Source: Whitmania pigra
Lineage: Eukaryota > Annelida > Clitellata > Hirudinida > Haemopidae
Reading direction: 5' to 3'
DNA length: 64,000 nt
Assembly (NCBI GenBank): GCA_021613335.1
Contig: JAJTWR010000431.1
Location: 1,240,001 to 1,304,000, forward strand
Both the position numbers and the translations under genes were made by a program. Shown here in pieces: positions 17,243-25,196 of the stretch. A model generated the notes under the pieces. That model ran no database searches. It saw only the letters and a list, made by a program, of their open reading frames with translations, and had not been told where the DNA came from. The number at the start of each line of letters is the position of its first letter. Within the stretch, counting starts at the first letter, position 1.

Positions 17243-19519
17243 ATGCACTCAATCATCCGCCGTACAATTTCGCCTTCCCTTGCGGTACTCCTCCTCACAC
17301 TCAGCGCGTGCTCCCACATGACGCAGGCGAAAGCGAGTTCTCCCGCCAAACCGGCAGAAAGTGCCCAGCCGGACCCGTACCTCTACCTAGAGGAAGTCGA
17401 CAGCCCAAAAGCGCTCGCTTGGGTGAAGGAGCGCAATGCAATATCTGAGGCAGCCTTTGCGACTGGCGATACGTACGTCTCGCTCCAGAAGAAGATTCAA
17501 GCATCCCTCGACTCGAAGGATCTCATCCCGAGTATCCGGAAAATCGGCTCCTACTATTACAACCTTCACCAAGACCAGCAGAACCCCCGCGGCTTGCTCC
17601 GGCGCGTGGCAAGTCTTGAGTCGTACCAAAAGGCCGAGCCAAAATGGGAAAGCGTGCTCGACATCGATGCGTTGTCAAAAACCGAGAACACTCCCTGGTC
17701 GCTGAGCTCGATAAAGTGCCTCCCGCCAAGGGAGCAACGCTGCCTCATTGCGCTTGCCCGAGGCGGCTCGGATGCCGTCGTCGTGCGTGAGTTCGACCTT
17801 CGGACCAAGTCGTGGGTCCCGAATGGCTTCACCTTACCGGAGTCTAAGACCTACTTCTCCTGGCGTGACCTCGACACTCTCTTCGTAGCAACCGACTTCG
17901 GCCCGGGCTCGCTTACCACCTCTGGCTATCCACGCATCGTCAAGGAATGGCGCCGTGGCACTCCGCTGTCGGCGGCGACCACGATTTTCACTGGTGAACC
18001 GCAAGATATGTACGCCTCGGCCTCCCGAAAGTTCGGGCGCAACAGCAATCACGACCTCCTCGAAGTTCGTCGCACTTTTTACACCACGGATACGTATCTC
18101 CTCCGCAATGGCGAACTCGTTCAAATCAAAGTTCCGAACTCCGCGGAGGTCTCCGTTTGGAATGACTATTTGCTCATCCACCTGCGCGACCCCTGGGACA
18201 TCGATGGCCAGCACTACACCGAGGGTTCCCTGCTAGCGGCCAAAATCGATTCCTTCCTCGCGGGGAAGCGAGACGTAGCGAGTCTCTTTGTCCCCACCCC
18301 GACCCAGTCACTCTTCAACTTGACGGAGCTCAAGGACTATCTGCTCATCACCGAGCTCGACTCGCTCCAATCGAAAGCGCGACTCCTCGAACCGACCGCC
18401 AAGAAGGGCTGGATAAGCACGCCCTTTTCCGACGTCGCGGCCTTCGAGAAATTCATGACCAGCGCTGTCGACGCTCGCACCAGCAACGAGTTTTTCATCA
18501 TGCGTGAAGGCTTTTTGACGCCTCCGGTCTTGAGCATCGCCCAACCAGGTTCACCACCGAAAAAACTGAAGAGCACTTCGAGCCAGTTCCCCACCGAAGG
18601 GCTCGCGGTGCGGCAATATTCGACGGCCTCCAAAGACGGCACCAAGATTTACTATTTCGAGATTGGCCCTGCGGAACAGAAGCTCGATGGAAACAACCCC
18701 ACCCTCCTCTATGGCTACGGTGGCTTCGAGATCTCCCTGCTGCCGACCTACAATCCAATCAACGGCATCGGCTGGCTTTCGCGAGGAGGCACGTACGTCA
18801 TAGCCAACATTCGCGGCGGTGGTGAGTTTGGTCCACGGTGGCATCAGGCGGCCCTCCGCGAGAATCGCCAGCGCGCCTACGACGATTTTGCCGCCGTCGC
18901 CGAGGACCTCATCCGTCGCAAGGTCACGTCGCCCAAGCACTTGGCGATACAAGGTGGCTCCAACGGGGGCCTCCTCGTCGGCGTCTTGTTGACGCAGCAC
19001 CCAGAGCTGTTTGGAGCCGTCGTGGCGCAAGTCCCCCTCCTCGACATGCGCCGCTATTCCAAGCTCCACGCGGGAGCCTCGTGGATTGCTGAGTATGGAG
19101 ACCCGGACAAACCTTCGGAGTGGGCTTGGATTTCGAAGTACTCCCCCTACCAAAACGTTCGCCCCGGGACTGCATATCCGCCGGTGCTTTTCACCACGTC
19201 CACGCGCGATGACAGGGTACATCCCAGCCATGCGCGCAAGATGGCGGCCCTGCTGAACGCCACCGGCCACAGCCAAGCTTACTTCTGGGAGAACATCGAA
19301 GGCGGACACAAAGGCTCTTCGACCAACCAGCAGCGGGCGAGCCAGTACGCGATGGTCTACAATTTTGTAGGGAAGACCATCGGGCTCGGTCCCACCCAAG
19401 AGCCCGCTGCTCCCAGCCAACCGGCGAACGCCGAAGCGCCCAGCACTCCCAGCCAACCTAGCCCCACTCAGAAACCCCGCCTGCCCCGCAAATCGGCAGT
19501 CCCAGCCAAAAAGAAGTGA
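17243..19519 (+). CDS. prolyl oligopeptidase family (S9A) lipoprotein
   Basis: 758 aa. Residues 1-22 form a lipoprotein signal with lipobox LSAC, so the enzyme is probably membrane-tethered outside the cytoplasm. An N-terminal propeller region (about 60-430) is followed by an alpha/beta hydrolase domain: nucleophile Ser573 in GGSNGGLLVG, the acid in DDRV (656-659) and His689 in EGGHKGS. The segment GGFEISLLPTYNP and NIRGGGEFGPRWHQ match S9A enzymes, which cut short peptides after Pro. The C-terminal ~45 residues form a Pro/Ala/Ser/Lys-rich tail. A possible extended -10 (TGCTAAAAT, 17222-17230) sits just before the start. It could work with the peptide transporters in scavenging. Confidence 0.92.
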   Translation: MHSIIRRTISPSLAVLLLTLSACSHMTQAKASSPAKPAESAQPDPYLYLEEVDSPKALAWVKERNAISEAAFATGDTYVSLQKKIQASLDSKDLIPSIRKIGSYYYNLHQDQQNPRGLLRRVASLESYQKAEPKWESVLDIDALSKTENTPWSLSSIKCLPPREQRCLIALARGGSDAVVVREFDLRTKSWVPNGFTLPESKTYFSWRDLDTLFVATDFGPGSLTTSGYPRIVKEWRRGTPLSAATTIFTGEPQDMYASASRKFGRNSNHDLLEVRRTFYTTDTYLLRNGELVQIKVPNSAEVSVWNDYLLIHLRDPWDIDGQHYTEGSLLAAKIDSFLAGKRDVASLFVPTPTQSLFNLTELKDYLLITELDSLQSKARLLEPTAKKGWISTPFSDVAAFEKFMTSAVDARTSNEFFIMREGFLTPPVLSIAQPGSPPKKLKSTSSQFPTEGLAVRQYSTASKDGTKIYYFEIGPAEQKLDGNNPTLLYGYGGFEISLLPTYNPINGIGWLSRGGTYVIANIRGGGEFGPRWHQAALRENRQRAYDDFAAVAEDLIRRKVTSPKHLAIQGGSNGGLLVGVLLTQHPELFGAVVAQVPLLDMRRYSKLHAGASWIAEYGDPDKPSEWAWISKYSPYQNVRPGTAYPPVLFTTSTRDDRVHPSHARKMAALLNATGHSQAYFWENIEGGHKGSSTNQQRASQYAMVYNFVGKTIGLGPTQEPAAPSQPANAEAPSTPSQPSPTQKPRLPRKSAVPAKKK

Positions 19520-19929
19520 CGCACCAAGGCAGAGTCCGCCCCGGGGGGGGGTTCCATCTCTGAACTACGTTTCGCTTGCGTCTTGCAAAGGTGGCCTAAG
19601 CCCAAAACGGAGGGCTTGTCTCGGCGCATCCTTTGGGGGAGTAGCTAAACAACCGGTTGCGGGCTTGTCTAACTGCCGCCACTAATCCAAAGGTGCAACA
19701 ATTATTGTAGTAATGTCGCGCAAAACATGATATTGATTTGCAACGCTATAGTTGTGCATTAGTGTTAATCAGCAAAGTAGTGAAATTTGTAAATGACCCC
19801 TGTGCAGCAAAAAAAAACCCACGTGTATCCGGTGCAATAAAGTTCTTGCAAAGCAGCTCCTGCAGTAAATCAGAATCTGTGGCGCTAGTGCTTATTGCTC
19901 AGATACATCGACACAATTGAGAGATCTAC
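19520..19929. other. intergenic region with a G9 tract and AT-rich upstream DNA
   Basis: About 410 nt with no credible gene. A run of nine G (19543-19551) directly follows CCCC. From about 19690 the DNA turns AT-rich and includes an A9 run near 19809, as expected upstream of a promoter for the gene at 19930. A 60-codon frame at 19738-19920 has no coding character. I see no clear terminator for the peptidase gene. Confidence 0.5.
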
Positions 19930-20352
19930 ATGTCCTTCGATAAGCTTCTCCGTGAAACCGTCCGCCAAGAAGTAGAACAAGCCGTCCGTGCCCTTCGCAG
20001 CAACCTCGAATCCCTCACGGGGAAGAGCAGCGTGATATTCAAGCTCGCTGAGGCCTTCGGGTCTTCTTCTCCGCGCCGCGCCGTAAGCGCAAGCGTGGGA
20101 GCCCCCCGCCGTGGCCGCAAGAGCACCCGCACCCGCGCGGCCAAGGCGGATAACCGCATCTGCGCGCTCATCGGTTGTGGACGCAATGCCCGCAGCAAGG
20201 GCTACTGCGCCGCCCACTACCAGAAGTTCCGCATGCTCCAGAAGACTGGTCGTCTTCCTGCCGATTGGAAAGAGCACGCCCCGCCGAACTCTGTGGCCAA
20301 CATCACCCTCCCGCGCGGCCGCGCTAGCGCCAACGCTGACAAGAAGCGATAA
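19930..20352 (+). CDS. small basic protein with C-x4-C-x9-C-x2-H motif
   Basis: 140 aa. An amphipathic N-terminal region (MSFDKLLRETVRQEVEQAVR, possibly coiled coil) is followed by a very basic Arg/Ala/Ser linker (49-73) and a Cys/His cluster: Cys78-x4-Cys83-x9-Cys93-x2-His96-Tyr, likely a zinc site. The spacing is identical to that in the XRE regulator at 6082-6582. Basic charge suggests nucleic-acid binding. The start is preceded by GAGAG. The gene stands alone between a long AT-rich upstream region and a strong terminator, which suggests a well-expressed monocistronic transcript. Function unknown. Confidence 0.75.
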   Translation: MSFDKLLRETVRQEVEQAVRALRSNLESLTGKSSVIFKLAEAFGSSSPRRAVSASVGAPRRGRKSTRTRAAKADNRICALIGCGRNARSKGYCAAHYQKFRMLQKTGRLPADWKEHAPPNSVANITLPRGRASANADKKR

Positions 20353-20486
20353 TTCGGCGCTCCTTCGCGCTGAGTCATCGAACCACTGAAACTCTTGTGC
20401 GAAGCAGCCATAAGTGAGCGAAGCAGCATCGTCTGCTGTATGGGGTGACGCCTTGTTCATATGGGAACGAATGTATAGGTAGGTTT

Positions 20487-20525
20487 GAAGCGGGGCTGGA
20501 CACACAGCCCCGCTTCGTCATTTTT
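20487..20525 (+). terminator. rho-independent terminator after the small Cys/His protein
   Basis: An 11-bp perfect stem (GAAGCGGGGCT at 20487-20497 pairing with 20506-20516) with an 8-nt loop is followed by GTCATTTTT. It lies about 135 nt after the stop codon, leaving a fairly long 3' untranslated region. Confidence 0.85.
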
Positions 20526-20625
20526 GGACATCGCCTCGACAGTGCAACTCGTCGCGCTCCCGGGCTATACCGAAGGTCCCAGAGCTCCGTGTCCCACAGC
20601 TCGTATTCATATCTGAGGAGGAGCA

Positions 20626-22314
20626 ATGCAGCGCATCGCTTTAATCGTCGGCAGTATCTCCGATTGGGAGACGATGAAAGCTGCGGCTGAAGTTTGTGAT
20701 TCTTTCGGTGTTCCGTATGAGAGCGCGGTAGTCTCCGCGCACCGGACGCCGGAATGGATGGTGGAGTTTGCCAAGACTGCGCGCGAGAATGGCTTCTCCT
20801 GCATCATCGCCGGCGCTGGCGGCGCGGCACACCTGCCAGGCATGGTGGCAAGCCTCACGGATCTTCCGGTGCTCGGTGTGCCCATGCCCTCCAAAGCACT
20901 CTCGGGGGTGGATTCATTGCTCTCTATCGTCCAGATGCCAGCGGGTGTACCGACCGCTACGTTTGCCATCGGACGAGCGGGCGCCGAAAACGCGGCGCTG
21001 TTCGCGATTCGGATGTTTGCGCTCACCGACCCCCGGCTGCGGGCGGCCCTCGCTGACCACTCCACCAAAATGAAGGAGCAGGTCCGCGCTTCGAGTTCCA
21101 AACTCGTGCGGCCCTCTCGACAGGCCGTGGGCATCCTCGGAGGAGGCCAGCTCGCGCTGATGCTTGGCGAGTCCCTGGACCGCCTCGGCAAGGAAGTCGT
21201 CGCCCTCGATGCCGACGAGGACGCACCCTTCCTGCGCAAGCGCAAGGGTGGCATCGTCGGAGCGGTCAGCGATGCCCAGGCCATCGAGCGCTTCTTTGCC
21301 GTCGCCGGAGTCGCTTGTTTTGATACCGAGAACATTCCTTCGGAGCCGCTCGCGGCTTACGCCGAGCGCCTGCGACCGTCGCTCCAAGTGCTTCAAGTGA
21401 CCCAAGACCGGGCGCAGGAAAAGCACTTCCTCGCAGCCCATGGCCATGCACCGGTGCGGCATGTGACCCTGCCCGCCGGCACGCCCCTCGCCTCAACAGT
21501 GGAGAGCTTCGGCTATCCCTGCATCGCAAAGACCACTCGCAATGGCTACGACGGCAAAGGGCAACACCTTCTGCGCGGTCCTAGCGACCTCGCGAAGCTG
21601 GACGCGAAGCAGACGTGGCTTCTCGAAGAGGTGCTTCAGCTCTCCCAAGAGTTTTCGTGCATCGTCGCTCGCGACGGCACGAGCGCGTTCGCTTTCCCGG
21701 TGTTCGAGAACCTACATACCGACCACATCCTCGACTTTACGATCGTCCCGGCCCGGCTCGCGGATACCGTCCGCTCCCAAGCGGAGGCAACCGCGCTGCG
21801 TATCGCCGAAGAGCTCGGCGTGGTCGGCCTCCTCACCGTGGAGTTCTTCTACGGGAAAGGCCGCGACGGCCACGAGCGCCTCTACGTGAATGAATTAGCG
21901 CCCCGAACGCACAACTCCGGCCATGTGACTCGAAAAGCCTGCTCGTTAAGCCAATTCGACATGCAAGCCTTGGTGCTCACTGGCGCACCGCTGCGAGCGC
22001 CCGCACTCAATCCCGGCGTGTATTGCATGGGGCAGCTCTTAGGCGAGGTGTGGCAGCGCCAAGGACGCCAGGGCGAAGAGCTCGACCTTACGGCCTGGCG
22101 CGACTTCCCAGACGTGCTGGAGGTGTACCTCTACGGCAAGAAAGAGGCGCGCGCCGGTCGGAAAATGGGACACTTCATCATCCGGGGCGACGACCGAGAC
22201 AAGGTGCTCGCCCGCGCCAAGGCCTTCCGCGAGGCGCTCAGCGTATCTCCGTCTTCACCTGTTCAAACTCGAAAAGCTCCTGGTCGATGGAGTAGTGCCC
22301 TTCCTCAGCAATGA
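20626..22314 (+). CDS. purEK: fused PurE-PurK, 5-(carboxyamino)imidazole ribonucleotide mutase / synthase
   Basis: 562 aa. Residues 1-160 are PurE ([18 protein letters not shown] with His39, [11 protein letters not shown]), which converts N5-CAIR to CAIR. Residues about 163-540 are PurK, an ATP-grasp enzyme that makes N5-CAIR from AIR, bicarbonate and ATP ([36 protein letters not shown]). Both halves look complete, so one polypeptide performs two consecutive purine steps. The order PurE-PurK is opposite to fungal Ade2. A strong ribosome site AGGAGG (20616-20621) precedes the ATG. The last ~25 residues look like a non-conserved tail and overlap the convergent LptC-like gene by 77 nt. Confidence 0.95.
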   Translation: MQRIALIVGSISDWETMKAAAEVCDSFGVPYESAVVSAHRTPEWMVEFAKTARENGFSCIIAGAGGAAHLPGMVASLTDLPVLGVPMPSKALSGVDSLLSIVQMPAGVPTATFAIGRAGAENAALFAIRMFALTDPRLRAALADHSTKMKEQVRASSSKLVRPSRQAVGILGGGQLALMLGESLDRLGKEVVALDADEDAPFLRKRKGGIVGAVSDAQAIERFFAVAGVACFDTENIPSEPLAAYAERLRPSLQVLQVTQDRAQEKHFLAAHGHAPVRHVTLPAGTPLASTVESFGYPCIAKTTRNGYDGKGQHLLRGPSDLAKLDAKQTWLLEEVLQLSQEFSCIVARDGTSAFAFPVFENLHTDHILDFTIVPARLADTVRSQAEATALRIAEELGVVGLLTVEFFYGKGRDGHERLYVNELAPRTHNSGHVTRKACSLSQFDMQALVLTGAPLRAPALNPGVYCMGQLLGEVWQRQGRQGEELDLTAWRDFPDVLEVYLYGKKEARAGRKMGHFIIRGDDRDKVLARAKAFREALSVSPSSPVQTRKAPGRWSSALPQQ

Positions 22315-22735
22315 GTGACATGCGCTCTTTCTCCACCCGGACTCCTGCGTCGAAGGTCACCGTGGAGTTGTTGGTGAGATAGGTCGCCCGAGGCGCCACG
22401 AAGTTCGCCCCCGAAGGGAGCGCTCCGCGGACTTGCTGGCCAATGAAGTCGCCCAACTCTCGGGAGCCGGTCGCTATGTCTGCCTCCACCCAGTAGCGCT
22501 CACCATTGTGGGCCTTGGGTCTGACCATGCGAAAGTTCCAGCCCCCGGCGATGTTTGCCTCTAACGACTCCGCGCTTCCTTGCACCACAAGGTCGGGGCC
22601 GCGGTATTGGCGGAAGGCGATGCCTTTGAGCACGATGTCTGGCTCGCGCTTTCCCGGCGTCGGCGGCGCGAAAGCCACCGGCTTGCGGCAGCCCACAAGC
22701 AGCAACACAGCTATGAGCCAGGCGTTACTCGACAA
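22238..22735 (-). CDS. LptC-like LPS export periplasmic lipoprotein
   Basis: 165 aa from a proposed TTG start at 22733-22735, which lies inside the 3' end of the SDR gene (11-nt overlap). This start gives a neat lipoprotein signal ([16 protein letters not shown], lipobox LVGC); frames further upstream are antisense noise. The body shows the LptC pattern: [25 protein letters not shown] near the start and [37 protein letters not shown] at the end. LptC links the LptBFG transporter to LptA in LPS transport; here lptA and lptB are not adjacent. The family assignment is moderate and the start is inferred. Confidence 0.6.
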   Translation of the reverse strand: MSSNAWLIAVLLLVGCRKPVAFAPPTPGKREPDIVLKGIAFRQYRGPDLVVQGSAESLEANIAGGWNFRMVRPKAHNGERYWVEADIATGSRELGDFIGQQVRGALPSGANFVAPRATYLTNNSTVTFDAGVRVEKERMSLIAEEGHYSIDQELFEFEQVKTEIR

Positions 22736-23549
22736 AGAAGTCCGGGAGTAACTCGCTGCCTTGAACCATCGCATACGCTCGAATCTGCTCCTCGGAGACC
22801 CCAGTGGAACGCAGGAGGTCTTCATCGATGCAGAACTTACCGGTGAAATTGAGGTTTTGGTGAAAGATATAGGCGGCAGCGTCGGCCACAATCTCCGGGG
22901 AGCGGCTGACCGCGAGCATGGAGTCGCCGCCGAGCATCCGCACCGCCGCAGTGGCGATGGTCGTCCGCGGCCAAAGCGCATTCACCGAAATCTTCCCGCG
23001 ATACTCTTCGGCGAGGCCCAGCACGGTGAGCGACATCCCGTACTTCGCGATGCTGTACGCGACGTGCGGCCCAAACCAGCGCGGCGACAGGTTGAGCGGC
23101 GGTGAGAGCGCGAGGATGTGCGGCGTATGCGACGAGCGCAACAGGTGCGGGATGCAAGCTTGGCTCACGACAAACGTGCCGCGCGCATTCACCGACTGCA
23201 TGAGGTCGTACTTCTTCATGCTGGTGTCGAGAGTGCCGGTGAGACTGATGGCGCTCGCGTTGTTGACACAGACGTCAATGCCACCGAAGGCAGACAACGT
23301 AGCCTCGACCGCTGCGTGCACTTCCTCTTCCTTGCGGATATCGCAGACGAGCGGCAGCGCTTTTCCTCCGGCCTCTTCGATTTCTTTTGCCGCGCTGTGG
23401 ATGGTGCCGGGCAAGGATGGGTGCGGCTCCGAAGTTTTGGCAGCGATGGCGACGGCGGCCCCTTCGCGCGCAACGCGCTTGGCGATCGCAAGACCAATGC
23501 CTCGGCTGGCTCCGGTGATGAAATAGACTTTCGGCTTTGTTGTCGCCAT
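22725..23549 (-). CDS. HSDL2-like short-chain dehydrogenase/reductase
   Basis: 274 aa. The sequence matches the SDR domain of hydroxysteroid dehydrogenase-like 2 proteins: FITGASRGIGLAIA, PHPSLPGTIHSAAKEIEEAG, VNNASAISLTGTLDTSMKKY, LSPPLNLSPRWFGPHVAYS with the active-site Tyr in YSIAK, and VNALWPRTTIATAA. HSDL2 relatives are linked to lipid metabolism, but the substrate is uncertain and the SCP2 domain of the animal protein is absent. The 3' end overlaps the LptC-like gene, suggesting co-transcription. Confidence 0.88.
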   Translation of the reverse strand: MATTKPKVYFITGASRGIGLAIAKRVAREGAAVAIAAKTSEPHPSLPGTIHSAAKEIEEAGGKALPLVCDIRKEEEVHAAVEATLSAFGGIDVCVNNASAISLTGTLDTSMKKYDLMQSVNARGTFVVSQACIPHLLRSSHTPHILALSPPLNLSPRWFGPHVAYSIAKYGMSLTVLGLAEEYRGKISVNALWPRTTIATAAVRMLGGDSMLAVSRSPEIVADAAAYIFHQNLNFTGKFCIDEDLLRSTGVSEEQIRAYAMVQGSELLPDFFVE

Positions 23550-23639
23550 GTGCGGTGACCTTTCGCGTGCCGGGTGGAACCCCAGCGCCCACTAAATCTA
23601 CATCCGCGACGCGTGTGTGCGCCGCTCAATTGCGCGGCG

Positions 23640-25196
23640 CTAGCCCGGGAAGAGGAGGCCGGTGTGGGTGAGGAGGTCGAGGAACGTACCGGGCATGACA
23701 CCGAGGACCACTACCGCTATCGCCGCGAGCGCAAGACCGATGTGGGTAGCCCAGTGGGGTATGTCATCCTGGGATTCATCGGTAGCTGGGCGCATGTACA
23801 TCGCGACAATAACCTTGAGGTACACATAGACGCCAGCGGCGCTCGTGAGGACCGCGAGGACAACGAGCGGAATCATTCCCGCTTTGACCGCCGCGCTGAG
23901 GAGCACGACTTTGCTGACGAAGCCAACAGTGATGGGGATGCCTCCCAAGGAGAGCATGAATATCGCCATCGCAAAGGCCCAGCCGGGGTGCCGCTGCGCG
24001 AGGCCCGCGAGGCGGTCGATGTCCCATGTGTCGGTGCGATTTTCGGCATCCCAGCGCTCGATGGCTCCGAGCACGCCGAAGGCGCCGACCGAGGTCACGC
24101 CGTAACCGAGCAAGTAGTAGAGAATCGCCCGGTAGATTTCTCCGTCGAGGTCCGGCGACATCCCGAAGAGTCCGGAGGTCTTGAAGAGGCCCGCGCGGTC
24201 GCCGACTCCTGCGGCGTAGAGGGCCGCCACGCCGACCAGCAGGTACCCGGCATGGGCGATAGAAGAGTAGGCGAGCATCCGCTTCACGTTGCGCTGCGGA
24301 AGCGAAAGCAGGTTGCCGCCGACCATCGTCGCCGCCGCGAGTGCGCTCAGGGACACGTAGATGACCTGCGGGTCGAGGCCGTTGGTAATGAAGGAGAGCA
24401 CCCGAATCATGGCGATGAAGGCCGCTGCCTTCACGCCTGCACCCATGAGGCCGGTAATCGGCGTCGGCGAGCCCTCGTACACGTCTGGAGCCCACATGTG
24501 GAAGGGCACGGCGCTGATCTTAAAAGCGAAGCCCGCGAGGATGAACGCCACACCGGCGTAAACCAGGCCTGGGCGTTCGGTGAGCGCCACAGGGAGCCCG
24601 TCGCCGATGGCCTGCAAGTGGGTAGAGCCGACGGCCCCGTAGAGGAGGGCTGCCCCATAGAGGAACACTGCCGAGGCAAAGGCCCCGAGGATGAAGTACT
24701 TGATGCTCGCTTCCGCCGAGCGGCGCGAGCGACGCAGGTATGCGGCGAGCGCGTAGGTCGCGAGCGAGAGGATTTCGAGGTTGACGAAAATCGTCATCAG
24801 CTCCGCGGACACCGCGAGGAGCGACATGCCGGCAGTCGCGAAGAGCACGAGCGCGTAGTACTCGCCGCGCTCGGCGTCTCGGGCGCGGAGGAACCCCGGC
24901 GAGAAGAGCACGACCAAGAGCCCGGCGCCGCAGACGACGAGCGAGAGGTAGCTGCCGAAGCTGTCGTGGACCGCAAAGCCCACGAGCGCGGGCGCACCAC
25001 CGGCGGTCCCGGGGGCGAGCGTGGTCGCCGCCCCACCGGCGAGGATGGTCGCCAGCACCGCGACTATCGACTGGTAGCCGCGATTTTGGGAGCGCAGGAA
25101 GGCCTCGCTCAGCATCAGGAAGGTCGCTGCAGCCACGAGGATGATGGCCGGGACAATGGGGTAGATGTCGGTGATGCTCATGTTCGGGGGACTCAT
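23640..25196 (-). CDS. nuoN: NADH-quinone oxidoreductase subunit N
   Basis: 518 aa, about 14 membrane helices. NuoN is an antiporter-like proton-pumping subunit of complex I. Typical segments include EYYALVLFATAGMSLLAVS, the Glu-bearing NLEILSLATYALAAY, SIKYFILGAFASAVFLYG and LLSLPQRNVKRMLAYSSIAH with the conserved helix-7/8 Lys region. It is the last gene of the nuo operon; its ATG overlaps the nuoM stop (ATGA). A second in-frame ATG at 25181 is possible. Confidence 0.95.
   Translation of the reverse strand: MSPPNMSITDIYPIVPAIILVAAATFLMLSEAFLRSQNRGYQSIVAVLATILAGGAATTLAPGTAGGAPALVGFAVHDSFGSYLSLVVCGAGLLVVLFSPGFLRARDAERGEYYALVLFATAGMSLLAVSAELMTIFVNLEILSLATYALAAYLRRSRRSAEASIKYFILGAFASAVFLYGAALLYGAVGSTHLQAIGDGLPVALTERPGLVYAGVAFILAGFAFKISAVPFHMWAPDVYEGSPTPITGLMGAGVKAAAFIAMIRVLSFITNGLDPQVIYVSLSALAAATMVGGNLLSLPQRNVKRMLAYSSIAHAGYLLVGVAALYAAGVGDRAGLFKTSGLFGMSPDLDGEIYRAILYYLLGYGVTSVGAFGVLGAIERWDAENRTDTWDIDRLAGLAQRHPGWAFAMAIFMLSLGGIPITVGFVSKVVLLSAAVKAGMIPLVVLAVLTSAAGVYVYLKVIVAMYMRPATDESQDDIPHWATHIGLALAAIAVVVLGVMPGTFLDLLTHTGLLFPG

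Noticed and set aside
19738..19920. 60-codon frame upstream of the small Cys/His protein
   Set aside because: AT-rich leader DNA with no ribosome site; more likely a promoter region.
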